Positions 51,050 through 61,112 are shown, counted from the stretch's first letter. The stretch is DNA of 64,000 bases from an uncultured Lachnospiraceae bacterium (GCA_934343915.1 CAKRIL010000007.1:24899-88898), one strand, 5' to 3'. The notes: generated by a model not told the origin, from the letters alone. Program-made: numbers and translations.

Positions 51050-52222
51050 ATGCTTCAGGAAGAACGCGACCTTGAAACCATCCCAGTGGGAGCACTCGGA
51101 ATCATTCCACTTAAGGGCTGTGAACAGCTCAGCCAAAAGGTAAATGATTATCTTGTTCAGTGGAGAAACGAAAGAGAAAGCGAGCACAAGTCCACCATCG
51201 CATTTGCCGGATACCAGAGAGACCATTATATTCTCAGCGCGAGCGTACCTCGCTTCGGTTCAGGCGAGGCTAAGGGAATCATCAACGAATCCGTGCGCGG
51301 ATATGATTTGTACCTCTTAGTCGATGTATGTAATTATAGCCTTACCTACTCACTCTGCGGTAAGGAGAACCATATGTCACCTGATGACCACTATCAGGAT
51401 CTTAAGAGAATCATCGCTGCTGTCGGCGGAAAGGCAAGAAGAATTACCGTAATCATGCCATTCTTATACGAGAGCAGACAGCATAAGAGAAGCGGCCGTG
51501 AGTCATTAGACTGCGCACTCGCACTTCAGGAGCTGACCGATATGGGTGTTGACAACATCATCACCTTCGACGCTCATGACCCTCGAGTACAGAACGCAAT
51601 TCCTCTCAAGGGCTTCGAGACAGTTCAGCCTGCATATCAGTTCATCAAGTACCTTACAAAAAATGTTCCTGACCTCATCATTGACAGCGACCACATGATG
51701 ATGATAAGCCCTGACGAGGGCGGTACACACAGAGCCGTATACTTCGGCAACGTGCTCGGCCTCGATGTAGGTATGTTCTATAAGAGAAGAGACTACTCCA
51801 AGATTGTCAACGGACGCAACCCTATCGTAGCTCATGAGTTCCTCGGAAGCTCCGTTGAAGGCAAGGATGTCTTCATTATTGATGATATGATTTCCTCAGG
51901 TGAGAGTATGCTTGATGTAGCAAGAGAGCTCAAGGCACGCAAGGCTAAGAGAGTATTCCTTGCAAGTACATTCGGTCTTTTCACCAACGGTCTTGAGAAG
52001 TTCGACGAGGCTTATGAGGCAGGTCTTATAGACAAGGTTCTCACAACGAACGTAATCTACCAGACACCTGAGCTCCTCTCAAAGCCATACTACATCAGCG
52101 TAGACATGAGCAAGTACATCGCGCTCATCATCGACACACTCAACCACGACGCTTCAATCAGCAAGCTTCTTGACCCTGTTGACAGAATCCAGAAGCTTCT
52201 TAAGGAGTACAGAAATAAGTAA
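51050..52222 (+). CDS. prs: ribose-phosphate pyrophosphokinase
   Basis: 390 residues, longer than the usual 310-320, because of an N-terminal extension of about 80 residues. Catalytic and binding segments are present: NITFDAHDPRVQNAIP-like metal/ATP region, and the PRPP loop VFIIDDMISSGESMLDVA. It makes PRPP for nucleotide and amino acid synthesis. GGAGG precedes the ATG. It follows dnaC by 32 bp and ends in a terminator. Confidence 0.93.
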   Translation: MLQEERDLETIPVGALGIIPLKGCEQLSQKVNDYLVQWRNERESEHKSTIAFAGYQRDHYILSASVPRFGSGEAKGIINESVRGYDLYLLVDVCNYSLTYSLCGKENHMSPDDHYQDLKRIIAAVGGKARRITVIMPFLYESRQHKRSGRESLDCALALQELTDMGVDNIITFDAHDPRVQNAIPLKGFETVQPAYQFIKYLTKNVPDLIIDSDHMMMISPDEGGTHRAVYFGNVLGLDVGMFYKRRDYSKIVNGRNPIVAHEFLGSSVEGKDVFIIDDMISSGESMLDVARELKARKAKRVFLASTFGLFTNGLEKFDEAYEAGLIDKVLTTNVIYQTPELLSKPYYISVDMSKYIALIIDTLNHDASISKLLDPVDRIQKLLKEYRNK

Positions 52223-52234
52223 TATTATATACCG

Positions 52235-52262
52235 TTTAATAGGAACGAAGTTTCCTATTAAA
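52235..52262. repeat. family D short palindrome, copy D2
   Basis: TTTAATAGGAA, CGAAGT, TTCCTATTAAA: eleven-base arms around the conserved loop, directly before the prs terminator. Confidence 0.85.
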
Positions 52263-52264
52263 TT

Positions 52265-52310
52265 AAAAGCCATGGCTCCAAAGTAATTTACTTGGTGCCA
52301 TGGCTTTTTT
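52265..52310. terminator. intrinsic terminator of prs (bidirectional)
   Basis: AAAAGCCATGGC / GCCATGGCTTTTTT hairpin with a 22-nt loop. T-runs on both strands, so it could stop prs and convergent reading from the PBP gene. Confidence 0.85.
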
Positions 52311-52348
52311 ACATGCCATAAATTACAGGAACTCACATTTTCACGCAG

Positions 52349-54751
52349 CTACTGCTCTCCCACATTCTTATCGCCCTTTACAGCTCCGCCCGCGTCCGAA
52401 TCGCCGTTGACACCGCTTCCTGCGTTAGCATCACCGCCCTGTGTCATGCTGTTGGCATCGCCTCTCGCTCCTCCGCTCGCGTTCGTGTCTCCTCCTCGGA
52501 TGGTACTGTTCGCGTCTCCGCCCTGCGTCGTGCTGTTGGCATCCCCCTTGGCTTCTCCGCCCGCGTTCGTGTCTCCCCCTCGTATGGTGCTGTTGGCATC
52601 GCCGCCCTGTGTCGTACTGTCAGCGTCGCCTCTCTGCGTTGTACTGTCGCCATCGCCCGCGCTGCCGTTATAGCTCTTATCGCCCATCGATTCAAGAATC
52701 TCCTCAATGCTCAGTGTTGTCTCCTGTGTATTGTCAGAATCCGAACTGTTTTCATTATTCCCATTATCACTGCCGTTATTATCGGCAGAGCTGTTCTTAC
52801 TTCCATACTCCGTGTAATCCGGAAACTCGGCAAGCTCCAGACCATCGTGGATTTCATGCATGAAGCTTTTCCATATGGTCATGGGATAGGTTCCTCCGGT
52901 AAGGTCTGTCATCTTCTTTGGAATGTCGCACCCAACCCACACAGCCGTTGTGTAATACGCCGAATATCCTACAGTCCAGCCGTCCTTATTGTCCGTTGTG
53001 GTTCCTGTTTTTACTGCCACTATCGCATCGTCAAGCCGGGCTCCTGTTGCGATTCCCTGTTCAACCCCGTACTGCAGCATTTTGCTGACCATTCGCGCAG
53101 CATTTTTATCATAGACTGCCGTATCGCTTCCGCCGTTATCCACAATCAGCCTTCCTTTTGAGTCAGTTATCCTCATTACCGCCGTAGGTTCACGGTATAT
53201 ACCGTCATTTTCAATCGCCGCGTATGCCGACGACATCTCAAGCGTGCTTGTACCATAGCTCCAGCCTCCAAGACACGCCGCCATATAATGCTCATCCGCA
53301 TCCGCCTTTTTGAAATGCATCTTTTTTACAAATGACATTCCGTATTCAGGTGTCACCTGCTCGAACAGCTTCCATGCAGCCACATTAGATGACCACGCAA
53401 GCGCCTCCGTGAGCGTAATCTCTCCCGGATATCTTCCTTCAAAGTTCTCAGGCCCGCTCTCCATAGGCGAATCGTCAATCAGCTCGTCCGGATTATGTCC
53501 CATTCCAAGATACGGTGCATATACCACAAGAGGCTTTATCGCACTTCCCGGCTGCCTGAAGCTCTGATATGCACGGTTAAGTGTATATCCCGGAAGTCCC
53601 TGATTCCTGCCTCCCACAATCGCCGTGACATAGCCCGTTGAATTGTCAATGCACACCGCAGATGCCTGAAGCTTATACACACCCTCATCGTTCTTCTCCG
53701 TGCTCCATGCAAGCGCCTCATCCACCGATGACATAAGAAGCTCCTGTTTTTCCATGTCTATCGCCGTGTATATGCGATAACCGCCCGTAAAAAGCGAAAG
53801 CTGGAATCTCGAGTAATAATCGTCATACATTTCCTTGTATGCCGCCTCGTCCTCCTCATCTATGAACTCATCGCGGAAGGTAAAGCCCGCTGCCTTCATA
53901 AGCGAACGTGTCGCACAGTAATACACGAAGGTCTCAACTGAATCATGCTTTTCCTCGCCGCACGGATTAAGCTCAATCTCCTCGGCAAGTGCATTCTCAT
54001 ACTCTTCATCCGTTATGCTCCCGTAGTCATGCAGCACGCTTAATATGTAATTCCTTCGCTCCAATGCCTTGTCAAAATTGGTAAAAGGGTCATACTTGGA
54101 AGGATTATTCGGAATTCCGGCGAGGAATACCAGCTCCGACATCGTGAGCTCGCTCACATGAGCATTAAAATATCCCTGCGCCGCAGCCTCAATACCATAC
54201 AGACCATTGGCAAAATATATGTTATTTATGTAAAATTCGAGTATCTGTTCCTTGCTGTACTTCTTTTCGAGCTCCATAGCAAGAAACATCTCCGTAATCT
54301 TTCTTTCCCATGTCACGTCCTGAGTAAGATATACGTTTCGCGCTACCTGCTGCGTAATCGTACTTGCACCCTGCACCTTACTCTTCGCCTTAAAGTTGGC
54401 AATTCCCGCCCTGGCAACTGCCGCTGCATCTATTCCGTTATGCCTGTAAAACTTCCTGTCCTCGATAAGCACAAAGGCTCTCTTAACCACGTCAGGAATC
54501 TTGTCTGATTCAAGATAATACAATTCCTTCGCACCGCTTATGGCTGCAATCTCATTGCCGTACACATCATAGATAACACTGGTCTCCGTGCTCCTAAAAT
54601 CGGATGTCCTGCTCGCCGCGGCAATCACCTGTGCATTATGCCTGTACTCCGCAACAGATGACAAATAAGGGCTGACGGCAATAAGCCCCAGCCCTATTAT
54701 TGATAACAGTATTATGGATGTAATTAGAAAAATCTTAAGACCCTTCTTCAT
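52349..54751 (-). CDS. class A penicillin-binding protein (PBP1A-type)
   Basis: 800 residues. Membrane anchor at the N-terminus; GT51 domain with EDRKFYRHNGID (near residue 95) and QGASTITQQVARN; transpeptidase with SAIK (in RQPGSAIKPLVVY), SSN (SSNVAAWKLFE) and KTGTTTDNKDGW. It polymerises and cross-links peptidoglycan. The last roughly 150 residues form a linker and a Gly/Asp/Asn-rich repeat tail. ATG at 54751 has AGAGG upstream. Leftward, after asnS, separated by about 110 bp. Confidence 0.95.
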   Translation of the reverse strand: MKKGLKIFLITSIILLSIIGLGLIAVSPYLSSVAEYRHNAQVIAAASRTSDFRSTETSVIYDVYGNEIAAISGAKELYYLESDKIPDVVKRAFVLIEDRKFYRHNGIDAAAVARAGIANFKAKSKVQGASTITQQVARNVYLTQDVTWERKITEMFLAMELEKKYSKEQILEFYINNIYFANGLYGIEAAAQGYFNAHVSELTMSELVFLAGIPNNPSKYDPFTNFDKALERRNYILSVLHDYGSITDEEYENALAEEIELNPCGEEKHDSVETFVYYCATRSLMKAAGFTFRDEFIDEEDEAAYKEMYDDYYSRFQLSLFTGGYRIYTAIDMEKQELLMSSVDEALAWSTEKNDEGVYKLQASAVCIDNSTGYVTAIVGGRNQGLPGYTLNRAYQSFRQPGSAIKPLVVYAPYLGMGHNPDELIDDSPMESGPENFEGRYPGEITLTEALAWSSNVAAWKLFEQVTPEYGMSFVKKMHFKKADADEHYMAACLGGWSYGTSTLEMSSAYAAIENDGIYREPTAVMRITDSKGRLIVDNGGSDTAVYDKNAARMVSKMLQYGVEQGIATGARLDDAIVAVKTGTTTDNKDGWTVGYSAYYTTAVWVGCDIPKKMTDLTGGTYPMTIWKSFMHEIHDGLELAEFPDYTEYGSKNSSADNNGSDNGNNENSSDSDNTQETTLSIEEILESMGDKSYNGSAGDGDSTTQRGDADSTTQGGDANSTIRGGDTNAGGEAKGDANSTTQGGDANSTIRGGDTNASGGARGDANSMTQGGDANAGSGVNGDSDAGGAVKGDKNVGEQ
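52352..52630 (-). repeat. 84-bp in-frame repeat in the PBP C-terminal tail
   Basis: Two full 84-bp units (52463-52630) and decayed copies after them encode a 28-residue motif with GGDANSTIRGGDTNA. The tail is low-complexity and hydrophilic, placed outside the cell after the transpeptidase. Copy number probably varies between strains. Confidence 0.75.
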
Positions 54752-54861
54752 ACGCACCTCTTATCTCTATACCATAGCAATGAACTCTGCTGCGCCTTTC
54801 AGGCTCACGCAAATTCCCTCACATACATTCGCAATTCGGACTGCCGTCATTCCTGCTCTTA

Positions 54862-56253
54862 TTACAGGTCGCAGTTGCCCACCGTTCTTGGGAACGGAAC
54901 AACATCACGGATATTGCCCATACCTGTGAGATACATTACACAGCGCTCGAAGCCGAGACCGAAGCCTGCATGTCTTGCAGAGCCGTACTTTCTTAAGTCG
55001 AGGTAGAACTGGTAGTCCTCCTTCTTAAGACCGAGCTCGTCCATTCTGGCAACAAGCTTATCGTAATCATCCTCTCTCTGGCTTCCGCCGATAATCTCAC
55101 CGATGCCCGGAACTAAGCAGTCCATAGCTGCAACTGTCTTTCCGTCGTCGTTGAGCTTCATGTAGAATGCCTTAATCTCCTTCGGATAATCAGTAACGAA
55201 GAGAGGTCTCTTGTAAATCTCCTCTGTGAGGAAACGCTCATGCTCTGTCTGTAAATCACAGCCCCATGATACCTTGTATTCGAACTTGTCATTGTGCTTC
55301 TCAAGAATCTCAATAGCCTCTGTGTATGTCACATGACCGAACTCTGAGTTGAGCACATGGTTAAGTCTCTCAAGAAGTCCCTTGTCAACAAAGCTGTTGA
55401 AGAAGTTCATCTCCTCAGGAGCGTTCTCAAGTACATATCTTATAACATACTTAATCATATTCTCTGCGAGAATCATATCATCCTTAAGGTCAGCGAATGC
55501 CATCTCCGGCTCAATCATCCAAAACTCTGCAGCATGTCTTGTGGTGTTGGAATTCTCGGCACGGAAGGTAGGACCAAATGTATAAATATTCTTGAATGCC
55601 ATGGCATAGGTCTCACCATTAAGCTGACCGCTTACGGTGAGGTTGGTCGGCTTTCCGAAGAAATCCTTGGTGTAATCAACCTTGCCGTCCTCAGTCTTAG
55701 GAACATTGTTAAGATCCATGGTTGTCACCTGGAACATCTCACCGGCACCCTCGCAGTCGCTTCCTGTGATAAGTGGTGTGTGAACGTATACGAAGTTCCT
55801 CTCCTGGAAGAACTGATGTATAGCGTAAGCTATGAGTGAACGTACTCTGAACACTGCCTGGAAGGTGTTGGTTCTAGGTCTTAAATGAGTGATTGTTCTG
55901 AGATATTCCATTGAATGTCTCTTCTTCTGAAGAGGATAATCAGGTGTGCTCTCACCCTCAACCTCTATTGAATCCGCCTGAATCTCGAACGGCTGCTTAG
56001 CATCCGGTGTGGCAACAAGCATACCTGTTACGATAATTGCAGCACCTACATTAAGCTTGCTTATCTGAGCAAAGTTCTCCATCGTGTCATGGTATACAAC
56101 CTGTAACGGCTCAAAGAATGTTCCGTCATTAACAACTATAAATCCAAAGGTCTTAGAGTCACGCACACTTCTTACCCAGCCGCCGACAGTAACCTTATTT
56201 CCAACATATTTTTCCTTGTCTCTGAATAAATCTCTGATGTTTGTCAGTTCCAT
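54862..56253 (-). CDS. asnS: asparaginyl-tRNA synthetase
   Basis: 463 residues, normal length. An N-terminal OB-fold anticodon domain ([26 protein letters not shown]) is followed by a class II core: [24 protein letters not shown] (motif 2), and [15 protein letters not shown] (motif 3). The motif 3 and AEFWMIE context match AsnRS rather than AspRS. No T-box leader is seen in the 113 bp upstream; a sigma-A promoter and a short hairpin are. Confidence 0.96.
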   Translation of the reverse strand: MELTNIRDLFRDKEKYVGNKVTVGGWVRSVRDSKTFGFIVVNDGTFFEPLQVVYHDTMENFAQISKLNVGAAIIVTGMLVATPDAKQPFEIQADSIEVEGESTPDYPLQKKRHSMEYLRTITHLRPRTNTFQAVFRVRSLIAYAIHQFFQERNFVYVHTPLITGSDCEGAGEMFQVTTMDLNNVPKTEDGKVDYTKDFFGKPTNLTVSGQLNGETYAMAFKNIYTFGPTFRAENSNTTRHAAEFWMIEPEMAFADLKDDMILAENMIKYVIRYVLENAPEEMNFFNSFVDKGLLERLNHVLNSEFGHVTYTEAIEILEKHNDKFEYKVSWGCDLQTEHERFLTEEIYKRPLFVTDYPKEIKAFYMKLNDDGKTVAAMDCLVPGIGEIIGGSQREDDYDKLVARMDELGLKKEDYQFYLDLRKYGSARHAGFGLGFERCVMYLTGMGNIRDVVPFPRTVGNCDL

Positions 56254-56282
56254 AATAATTATCCTCTCTAGCTCTCAAATTG

Positions 56283-56352
56283 TACCGATACCCGCTGATA
56301 TCGGTAAAAATCTTCCACATTTCATCTTACAATATTATTTCAATATGGTCAA
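56283..56352 (-). promoter_or_regulatory. putative asnS promoter and leader hairpin
   Basis: On the minus strand TTGACC, 17 bp, TAAGAT (56324-56352). The leader then contains a perfect hairpin, TACCGATA with TATCGGTA (56283-56306), about 30 bp before the start codon. Confidence 0.6.
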
Positions 56353-56366
56353 TCGTTTTGTGCTCA

Positions 56367-58820
56367 TTAGTCTACGCTGCATACATATATTACACCACCC
56401 GCCGACTGTACTGCTGCCTCAAGCTCCGATTTCGATACGGTATAAGCGCCTTCTTCTGTCATATATGACACATTGCTTTTATCGTAGGCATATATAACCG
56501 CGTACCCCGCTGCCGTCTCAACCCGCAGAGCCTTTCCTGCATCAACAAAATACAAGGCTTCTTCAAGCGTAACTCCCGATATTCGTATTCCGTCCGACAG
56601 GCTGTAATTGTCACCAAGCGTGATAGCTGCCGTATTCTTCTTGTATCTGTCCCAGACTATGCTTCCATCAGGTGCGACAACCACACCCGCAAGCTCATCC
56701 GCCTTAATCACGGCTTCACCGAGGCTCTCCGTCATAAGCGTCAGTTCACCCATTCCATACACACGGTAATACTCATTGTTCTGTACAACCTCACTCATGT
56801 ACATCTCAGCCTCACCGTTGAAGCTTATGCTCTTAGGATACACCACCTTGGTATCTCCGGCGGACGATACCGACACGGTAAGCATTATATACAGCTCCTT
56901 CTGTCTTACCTGTGTGGCTACCTGCTTTGTGGACAGCACCTCCTCCGATGTCACCGTTGTACTCAAAAGCTGGTCATCACCTGTCTCTTCAAGGTCTCCA
57001 TCCTCTGTAATTGCACTCCTGCTAATAATAATCTTATTACTGTCAGCAGTCACTCCCATTACTCTCAGACCGATTTTCTGATAATCCTTGATAACGTCAA
57101 GATTACCATCGGCTATCTCAAATCTGTACATAGGATAGACTCTATCGCCCTCCGCATCCTTAATCACATCACTCTTATAGGTTCTGCCATATATTATGTT
57201 GCCGTCAATAAGTCCGAGCGTCTTGATGTACTCCGAAGCAAGCGCCTCTATTCTGTCCGTTTCGCCCGTATCAAGATAAATTATGTCTATCGCGTCACAC
57301 TCATTGTAATCCGTGCCCTGCTGATAGGCAAATATCGAATATTTTTCCGAGAAAACACATGACTCCTCTATAACCTGCGAGGATACCACCATGTACTCCT
57401 TGGTGTCATAATATATCGAATATATACTGCCGCCCTGATACATGAAAAATCTTCCGTCGCCGTTAAGATACGACAGTGTATTCACATCCTTCTCAATAAC
57501 CTCGTATATGTCATTTCTCGGAATATATAAAATCTCATCAACGGTATTTTTCTCGGAATCATATCGGCATACAGATATGCCCATCTGTCCTTCATGACTT
57601 CCGCGGTTCATATATCCGTACACAATGAAATTCACCGAACCGCCTGACTCCACCGAGAGCACCTTGATGCCATGCTGTCCGTAAGCCTCCCTGACAGAAT
57701 CATATACCGAGTCATCATCCGTAAATGTAAATATCTGATCGAACTGATTGGTCTTGGCATTATAGCTCCACAGCTCACCCCTTCTCACGAAGCAGATTAC
57801 CTTACCGCTGCTGTCGCTTGTAAGCTGTTCATCCTCCCGTCCCGAGGTGATTCCGAGATATATTCTTCCCGAATCGTTAAGGTCGTCAAGTCCGTCAAAA
57901 ATCTGGTCAACATACCTGTCATATCCAAGCACATATGTAGTCTCGGAGTCGGCACGCCGTATTCTGAAAAATTCAGTCACATCATATATATCTATTCCTC
58001 TTGCTGCCTGCGTGCTCACCTGATAATCAAGGCGTATATCCGCCGTATTACCCTGTATCTCAACCACCGTCGGCCACACGTCGCCATAATGCTCAGGCGT
58101 AAGCTCACCCCAGCCTACCTGTGAAAGCTTAGAATGTATATTCACATGACCAAGATTCGTGTTGTCACCCGATGAATTAGTCTCAAGCTTCGGAATAATC
58201 TCATTTATAGCATCGGAATCATATGTCACCTCGGAAAAATGCAGCACATAGTCAAGCTTTTCATCGAGTGCAAGCCCATCCCCAAGAATAATTCTCGTAT
58301 AATATGCCGCCGTCTGATTCTCCGTGCGGACATTAATTTTTAACATATATTCGGTATCTTCCTTAAGCAGATTCTTGATGTTAAAAACCGCCTCAATCCG
58401 CTCGCCCATCTGTCCCGCAGCATTATCACCAAGTGCGGATCCGCCATCACTGACCACACTGTAATCCGTTACGTTCGTATTCTCAATATACTCGCCACCA
58501 TCAAGGCTCCTGATTTCATAGGATATGCCCGTCACCTTCTGACCGTAGGTTCCTATTCCAACCTTGAGCTTTCTTCCCTCAGGAAGCGGCGTTATGCACT
58601 CATGCAGCATGCTCTCATCTATGTTCGTCACATAGCCGTGCAGCAGATTGAACTGTGTTCCGTTCTCGCTTATCATGTACACCACCGGAAGCGTCGCCGC
58701 CGACATTGTCGTCTTGCCCGAACGTTCCTCTTCAGTCACCCTTGTGACAACAATGGTCACAACCGCAACCACCACAAAAACCATAATAGATATCAGTACT
58801 TTATATTTAAAATTTTTCAA
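56367..58820 (-). CDS. large membrane-anchored extracytoplasmic protein, unknown function
   Basis: 817 residues. One N-terminal membrane helix (VLISIMVFVVVAVVTIVVTRV, residues about 8-28) acts as a signal anchor. The rest looks exported and beta-rich, with many GxxY/DxxxxxY turns (for example LSYLNGDGRFFMYQGGSIYSIYYD) that recall a beta-propeller. No catalytic motif or named domain was recognised. Starts with ATG at 58820 after AAGGAAA. It lies between asnS and a YwmB-like gene, which suggests an envelope function. Also possible: a sporulation or cell-wall-associated protein. Confidence 0.65.
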   Translation of the reverse strand: MKNFKYKVLISIMVFVVVAVVTIVVTRVTEEERSGKTTMSAATLPVVYMISENGTQFNLLHGYVTNIDESMLHECITPLPEGRKLKVGIGTYGQKVTGISYEIRSLDGGEYIENTNVTDYSVVSDGGSALGDNAAGQMGERIEAVFNIKNLLKEDTEYMLKINVRTENQTAAYYTRIILGDGLALDEKLDYVLHFSEVTYDSDAINEIIPKLETNSSGDNTNLGHVNIHSKLSQVGWGELTPEHYGDVWPTVVEIQGNTADIRLDYQVSTQAARGIDIYDVTEFFRIRRADSETTYVLGYDRYVDQIFDGLDDLNDSGRIYLGITSGREDEQLTSDSSGKVICFVRRGELWSYNAKTNQFDQIFTFTDDDSVYDSVREAYGQHGIKVLSVESGGSVNFIVYGYMNRGSHEGQMGISVCRYDSEKNTVDEILYIPRNDIYEVIEKDVNTLSYLNGDGRFFMYQGGSIYSIYYDTKEYMVVSSQVIEESCVFSEKYSIFAYQQGTDYNECDAIDIIYLDTGETDRIEALASEYIKTLGLIDGNIIYGRTYKSDVIKDAEGDRVYPMYRFEIADGNLDVIKDYQKIGLRVMGVTADSNKIIISRSAITEDGDLEETGDDQLLSTTVTSEEVLSTKQVATQVRQKELYIMLTVSVSSAGDTKVVYPKSISFNGEAEMYMSEVVQNNEYYRVYGMGELTLMTESLGEAVIKADELAGVVVAPDGSIVWDRYKKNTAAITLGDNYSLSDGIRISGVTLEEALYFVDAGKALRVETAAGYAVIYAYDKSNVSYMTEEGAYTVSKSELEAAVQSAGGVIYVCSVD

Positions 58821-58945
58821 TGTAGTTTCCTTCCCATGTAAAACTCGTCAATATACCGTATAATCTTATCACAAACGCTCTCTAAATAGAATAAATATTT
58901 TGTTAATTCGTAAAACAGCAAAGCTGAAAAATCTCTCAGGTCTCT

Positions 58946-59758
58946 TTAATAATCAAGACTGTTCACCGGCGACGAGAGGTATACAGTCGTGCGCCCCTGC
59001 TCCTCATCATAGCCTATTGCAATATTCATATTAATTTTGCTCTCTCCTATCGTGATATATGAACCGGCTCCCTTTGCATAAGCATATATTGTAAATATAT
59101 CACTGTCCCTGTTCTCGGCAACCACCCGTGCGCTGAGTCTTTTTAATATATTATCGGCAAGTTCGTTCTTCTCGCTGCTGTTTAGCGCACCTGCAATCGA
59201 ACCTTCGAGGTTCATATTAACATTCCCTTCAATCCCCATGGCATCGAACATTCCCTCAACCAGCTCCCTGTAATCAGCGGCACAGTCAATATTATTATAC
59301 GCCGTTATCTTCACATACACATACTGAGTCGCCGTGTAATTCGAATTCTCATTCATTCTTTCCTCTGTAATTGCCTTCACAATCACCTTCCCGTTGATAC
59401 TGTCCTTTTCAAGTATCGTGGTCATTATATCCACCGCATTTCCCTCGGATGTGCCATCCTTAACGCCGCGGCTCGAATATGCGGTGCTTATCGAGCATGG
59501 CGAGGTGATTCCAAGTGCCGCAGCAACATTTTTTACGAGATTCTCCTTCTCCTGCTCAGTCAGATAGCACACGCCGAACTTTCCGTACCCCTCAATATAT
59601 GTGTTGAGCTCACACCACTCCTTGTCAACCACGCAGTCCGTAAATGCCGCACTCATCGACACCTCGCGGTGACCGCTCCTTTGTGACAGATATATTCCCG
59701 CAACGGCTATCCACAGTATAATCGCAGCATATAACATCTTTTTCATAATAAGCTTCAT
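58946..59758 (-). CDS. YwmB-like secreted protein (TATA-box-binding-like fold)
   Basis: 270 residues with one N-terminal membrane or signal segment (LYAAIILWIAVAGIYLS). The C-terminal half (NMNLEGSIAGALNSSEKNELADNILKRLSARVVAENRDSDIFTIYAYAKG ... INMNIAIGYDEEQGRTTVYLSSPVNSLDY) resembles the YwmB/DUF1779 family of Firmicutes, whose role is unknown but whose genes lie near cell-wall genes. GGAGGG precedes the ATG. Similarity was judged from pattern only. Confidence 0.6.
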   Translation of the reverse strand: MKLIMKKMLYAAIILWIAVAGIYLSQRSGHREVSMSAAFTDCVVDKEWCELNTYIEGYGKFGVCYLTEQEKENLVKNVAAALGITSPCSISTAYSSRGVKDGTSEGNAVDIMTTILEKDSINGKVIVKAITEERMNENSNYTATQYVYVKITAYNNIDCAADYRELVEGMFDAMGIEGNVNMNLEGSIAGALNSSEKNELADNILKRLSARVVAENRDSDIFTIYAYAKGAGSYITIGESKINMNIAIGYDEEQGRTTVYLSSPVNSLDY

Positions 59759-59827
59759 TTCCCTCCACTTGATGTTTTTATTAGATTATGATGTTAAATG
59801 CGGAAGTTTATACCTTTTTATAATTAA

Positions 59828-60018
59828 ATTCAGGTGGCAAACCTGTCCTTTAAGATTTTGCGTGTATTGCATATTATATTTATGCATATCAGCTCCGTTG
59901 TACGAAGCTGGTTGTTCTAACGACTCTGAAAAATTTTTCTTATACTTCCGCCACCGTTGCAAAATCAGCCTTCCATGGCTGTTTGCAGCTCATCCGGCAT
60001 ACATTTTGACACCTGAAT
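59828..60018 (-). repeat. family A structured repeat, copy A4 (truncated)
   Basis: Carries the conserved 3' arm (CAGCTCCGTTGTACGAAGC on plus) and the second hairpin (GCAAACAGCC-ATGGAA-GGCTG on minus) but lacks the first hairpin and the 5' arm. It stops at CGGCAT. ATTCAGGTG at 59828 and CACCTGAAT at 60010-60018 may be its outer pair. It lies between the YwmB-like gene and the lipoprotein gene. Confidence 0.75.
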
Positions 60019-60046
60019 GTAATAGGAAAGAAGTTTCCTATTACAT
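60017..60046. repeat. family D short palindrome, copy D3
   Basis: ATGTAATAGGAA, AGAAGT, TTCCTATTACAT: twelve-base arms around the conserved loop, right beside the terminator at 60046-60084. Confidence 0.85.
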
Positions 60047-60084
60047 AAAAAATGCCCATGCCGCATAAATGCAGCACAGGCATT
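60046..60084 (-). terminator. intrinsic terminator of the lipoprotein gene
   Basis: On the minus strand AATGCC...GGCATT hairpin with an inner TGC/GCA stem, then TTTTTTATG. It is about 33 bp past the stop codon at 60117. Confidence 0.8.
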
Positions 60085-60116
60085 GACTTGTAATCATCTT
60101 ATACAGACAGATTATC

Positions 60117-60689
60117 TCACTTAATCTGCTCCACTTTGTCAATTAACCATTCTTCATTTAAAAGAACTATGGTTACGCTATAATTGTTCTGTTCTCCTGT
60201 AATTGAATCTTTCTCACATACAAGCTCTGCCACAATCTTATCCTTCGCCACAGACTTAATAGTGCATGTCTCTATATTCGGAATGTAGTTCGTGTTAGCC
60301 CACAGGCGGATGTACAGCTTTCCGTCCTTCTCCTCGTAAAGCTTCGTATCACCTTCAAGATAAGGCTTGTAATAGTTATCCTCGGCAAATTGCGGCGTAC
60401 ATACCTTCTCAACAGCATCCTTAAGCTGCTGCATCGTGGTTATATCTCCTTCCACCGGGCAAAGGTAATCATAATCCGAATCACCCTTGATAAGAATGCT
60501 TTCGTCAATCTCACCCTTATATCCGAGACCTGTTACCCATATGTTTACATACATCTGTTGATATTCCTGCCAAGTCTCTTTTACCTTCTGCTCCGCTTCG
60601 GCATTCGACATACCGCTCTTACATCCGCTGACGCACAGCACCACTACCGCAAGACATGCTGCAATTTTCCACCCAATACGTCCCTTCAT
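60117..60689 (-). CDS. lipoprotein of unknown function
   Basis: 190 residues. A signal peptide with lipobox (AACLAVVVLCVSGC, Cys near residue 23) marks it for lipidation at the outer face of the membrane. The mature part is a small domain with Trp and Tyr residues and a final two-strand segment (NNYSVTIVLLNEEWLIDKVEQI) like the end of small DUF4878-like or NTF2-like lipoproteins. Function not recognised. GAGG precedes the ATG. Single gene with its own terminator. Confidence 0.75.
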   Translation of the reverse strand: MKGRIGWKIAACLAVVVLCVSGCKSGMSNAEAEQKVKETWQEYQQMYVNIWVTGLGYKGEIDESILIKGDSDYDYLCPVEGDITTMQQLKDAVEKVCTPQFAEDNYYKPYLEGDTKLYEEKDGKLYIRLWANTNYIPNIETCTIKSVAKDKIVAELVCEKDSITGEQNNYSVTIVLLNEEWLIDKVEQIK

Positions 60690-60904
60690 ACAGTTACCTC
60701 CTTATAATTGTTTATGTGAAAATATTTGTAAAGCTTTATAAAGCAAAGTAATGTAAGAATGCCAAAATACCATTACATTACCTGCCTTATAAAACCATGG
60801 TGCCAATTATAGTTAAGGCATTTATATTCTTAATTACAATCTACCATACTATTGTAGACATGTCAACTATTATCAGCGCAACTCAGTTTGCCAACTTTGG
60901 GTAG

Positions 60905-60932
60905 GTGACAATGGTTGAATGCGCATTATAGA
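60905..60932 (+). promoter_or_regulatory. putative promoter of the small exported peptide gene
   Basis: GTGACA, 16 bp, TATAGA. Transcription would start around 60939, shortly before the strong AAGGAGGA site. The remaining 275 bp between the divergent lipoprotein gene and this gene holds only AT-rich sequence. Confidence 0.5.
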
Positions 60933-60965
60933 ATGTATGCAAATAGTCCAAGGAGGAATTTCTTT

Positions 60966-61112
60966 ATGAAAAAAGCCGCAGCAAAATTATTAGTTGTAAT
61001 TATTCTGTCAGCATGTTTCTTTTCAGTGGTGAAAACCGAAAATCATTCTGATGACAATGATTCCCTTATCGAAGTATACCATGATGAAACATTTCATGAA
61101 ATTAGTAATTAG
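60966..61112 (+). CDS. small exported peptide, candidate signal-peptide pheromone precursor
   Basis: 48 codons with a near-perfect ribosome site AAGGAGGA nine bases before the ATG. The first 22 residues (MKKAAAKLLVVIILSACFF) are a short signal sequence with a basic start. The remainder is hydrophilic and acidic (ENHSDDNDSLIEVYHDETFHEISN). The stop codon overlaps by four bases the stop codon of the large XRE/TPR regulator on the other strand. Size, signal sequence and partner resemble Phr- or Shp-like precursors that signal to RRNPP receptors, though no proven pheromone motif is present. Confidence 0.7.
   Translation: MKKAAAKLLVVIILSACFFSVVKTENHSDDNDSLIEVYHDETFHEISN

Noticed and set aside
52441..52863. 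Frames opposite the PBP repeat tail
   Set aside because: Mirror translations of the in-frame repeats, without ribosome sites.
54752..54861. Possible terminator or gene in the asnS-PBP gap
   Set aside because: No stable hairpin with T-run and no convincing reading frame; nothing supportable in these 110 bp.
56254..56366. T-box leader of asnS
   Set aside because: The 113-bp gap is too short, and no T-box sequence (TGGNACCGCG) or specifier hairpin was found.
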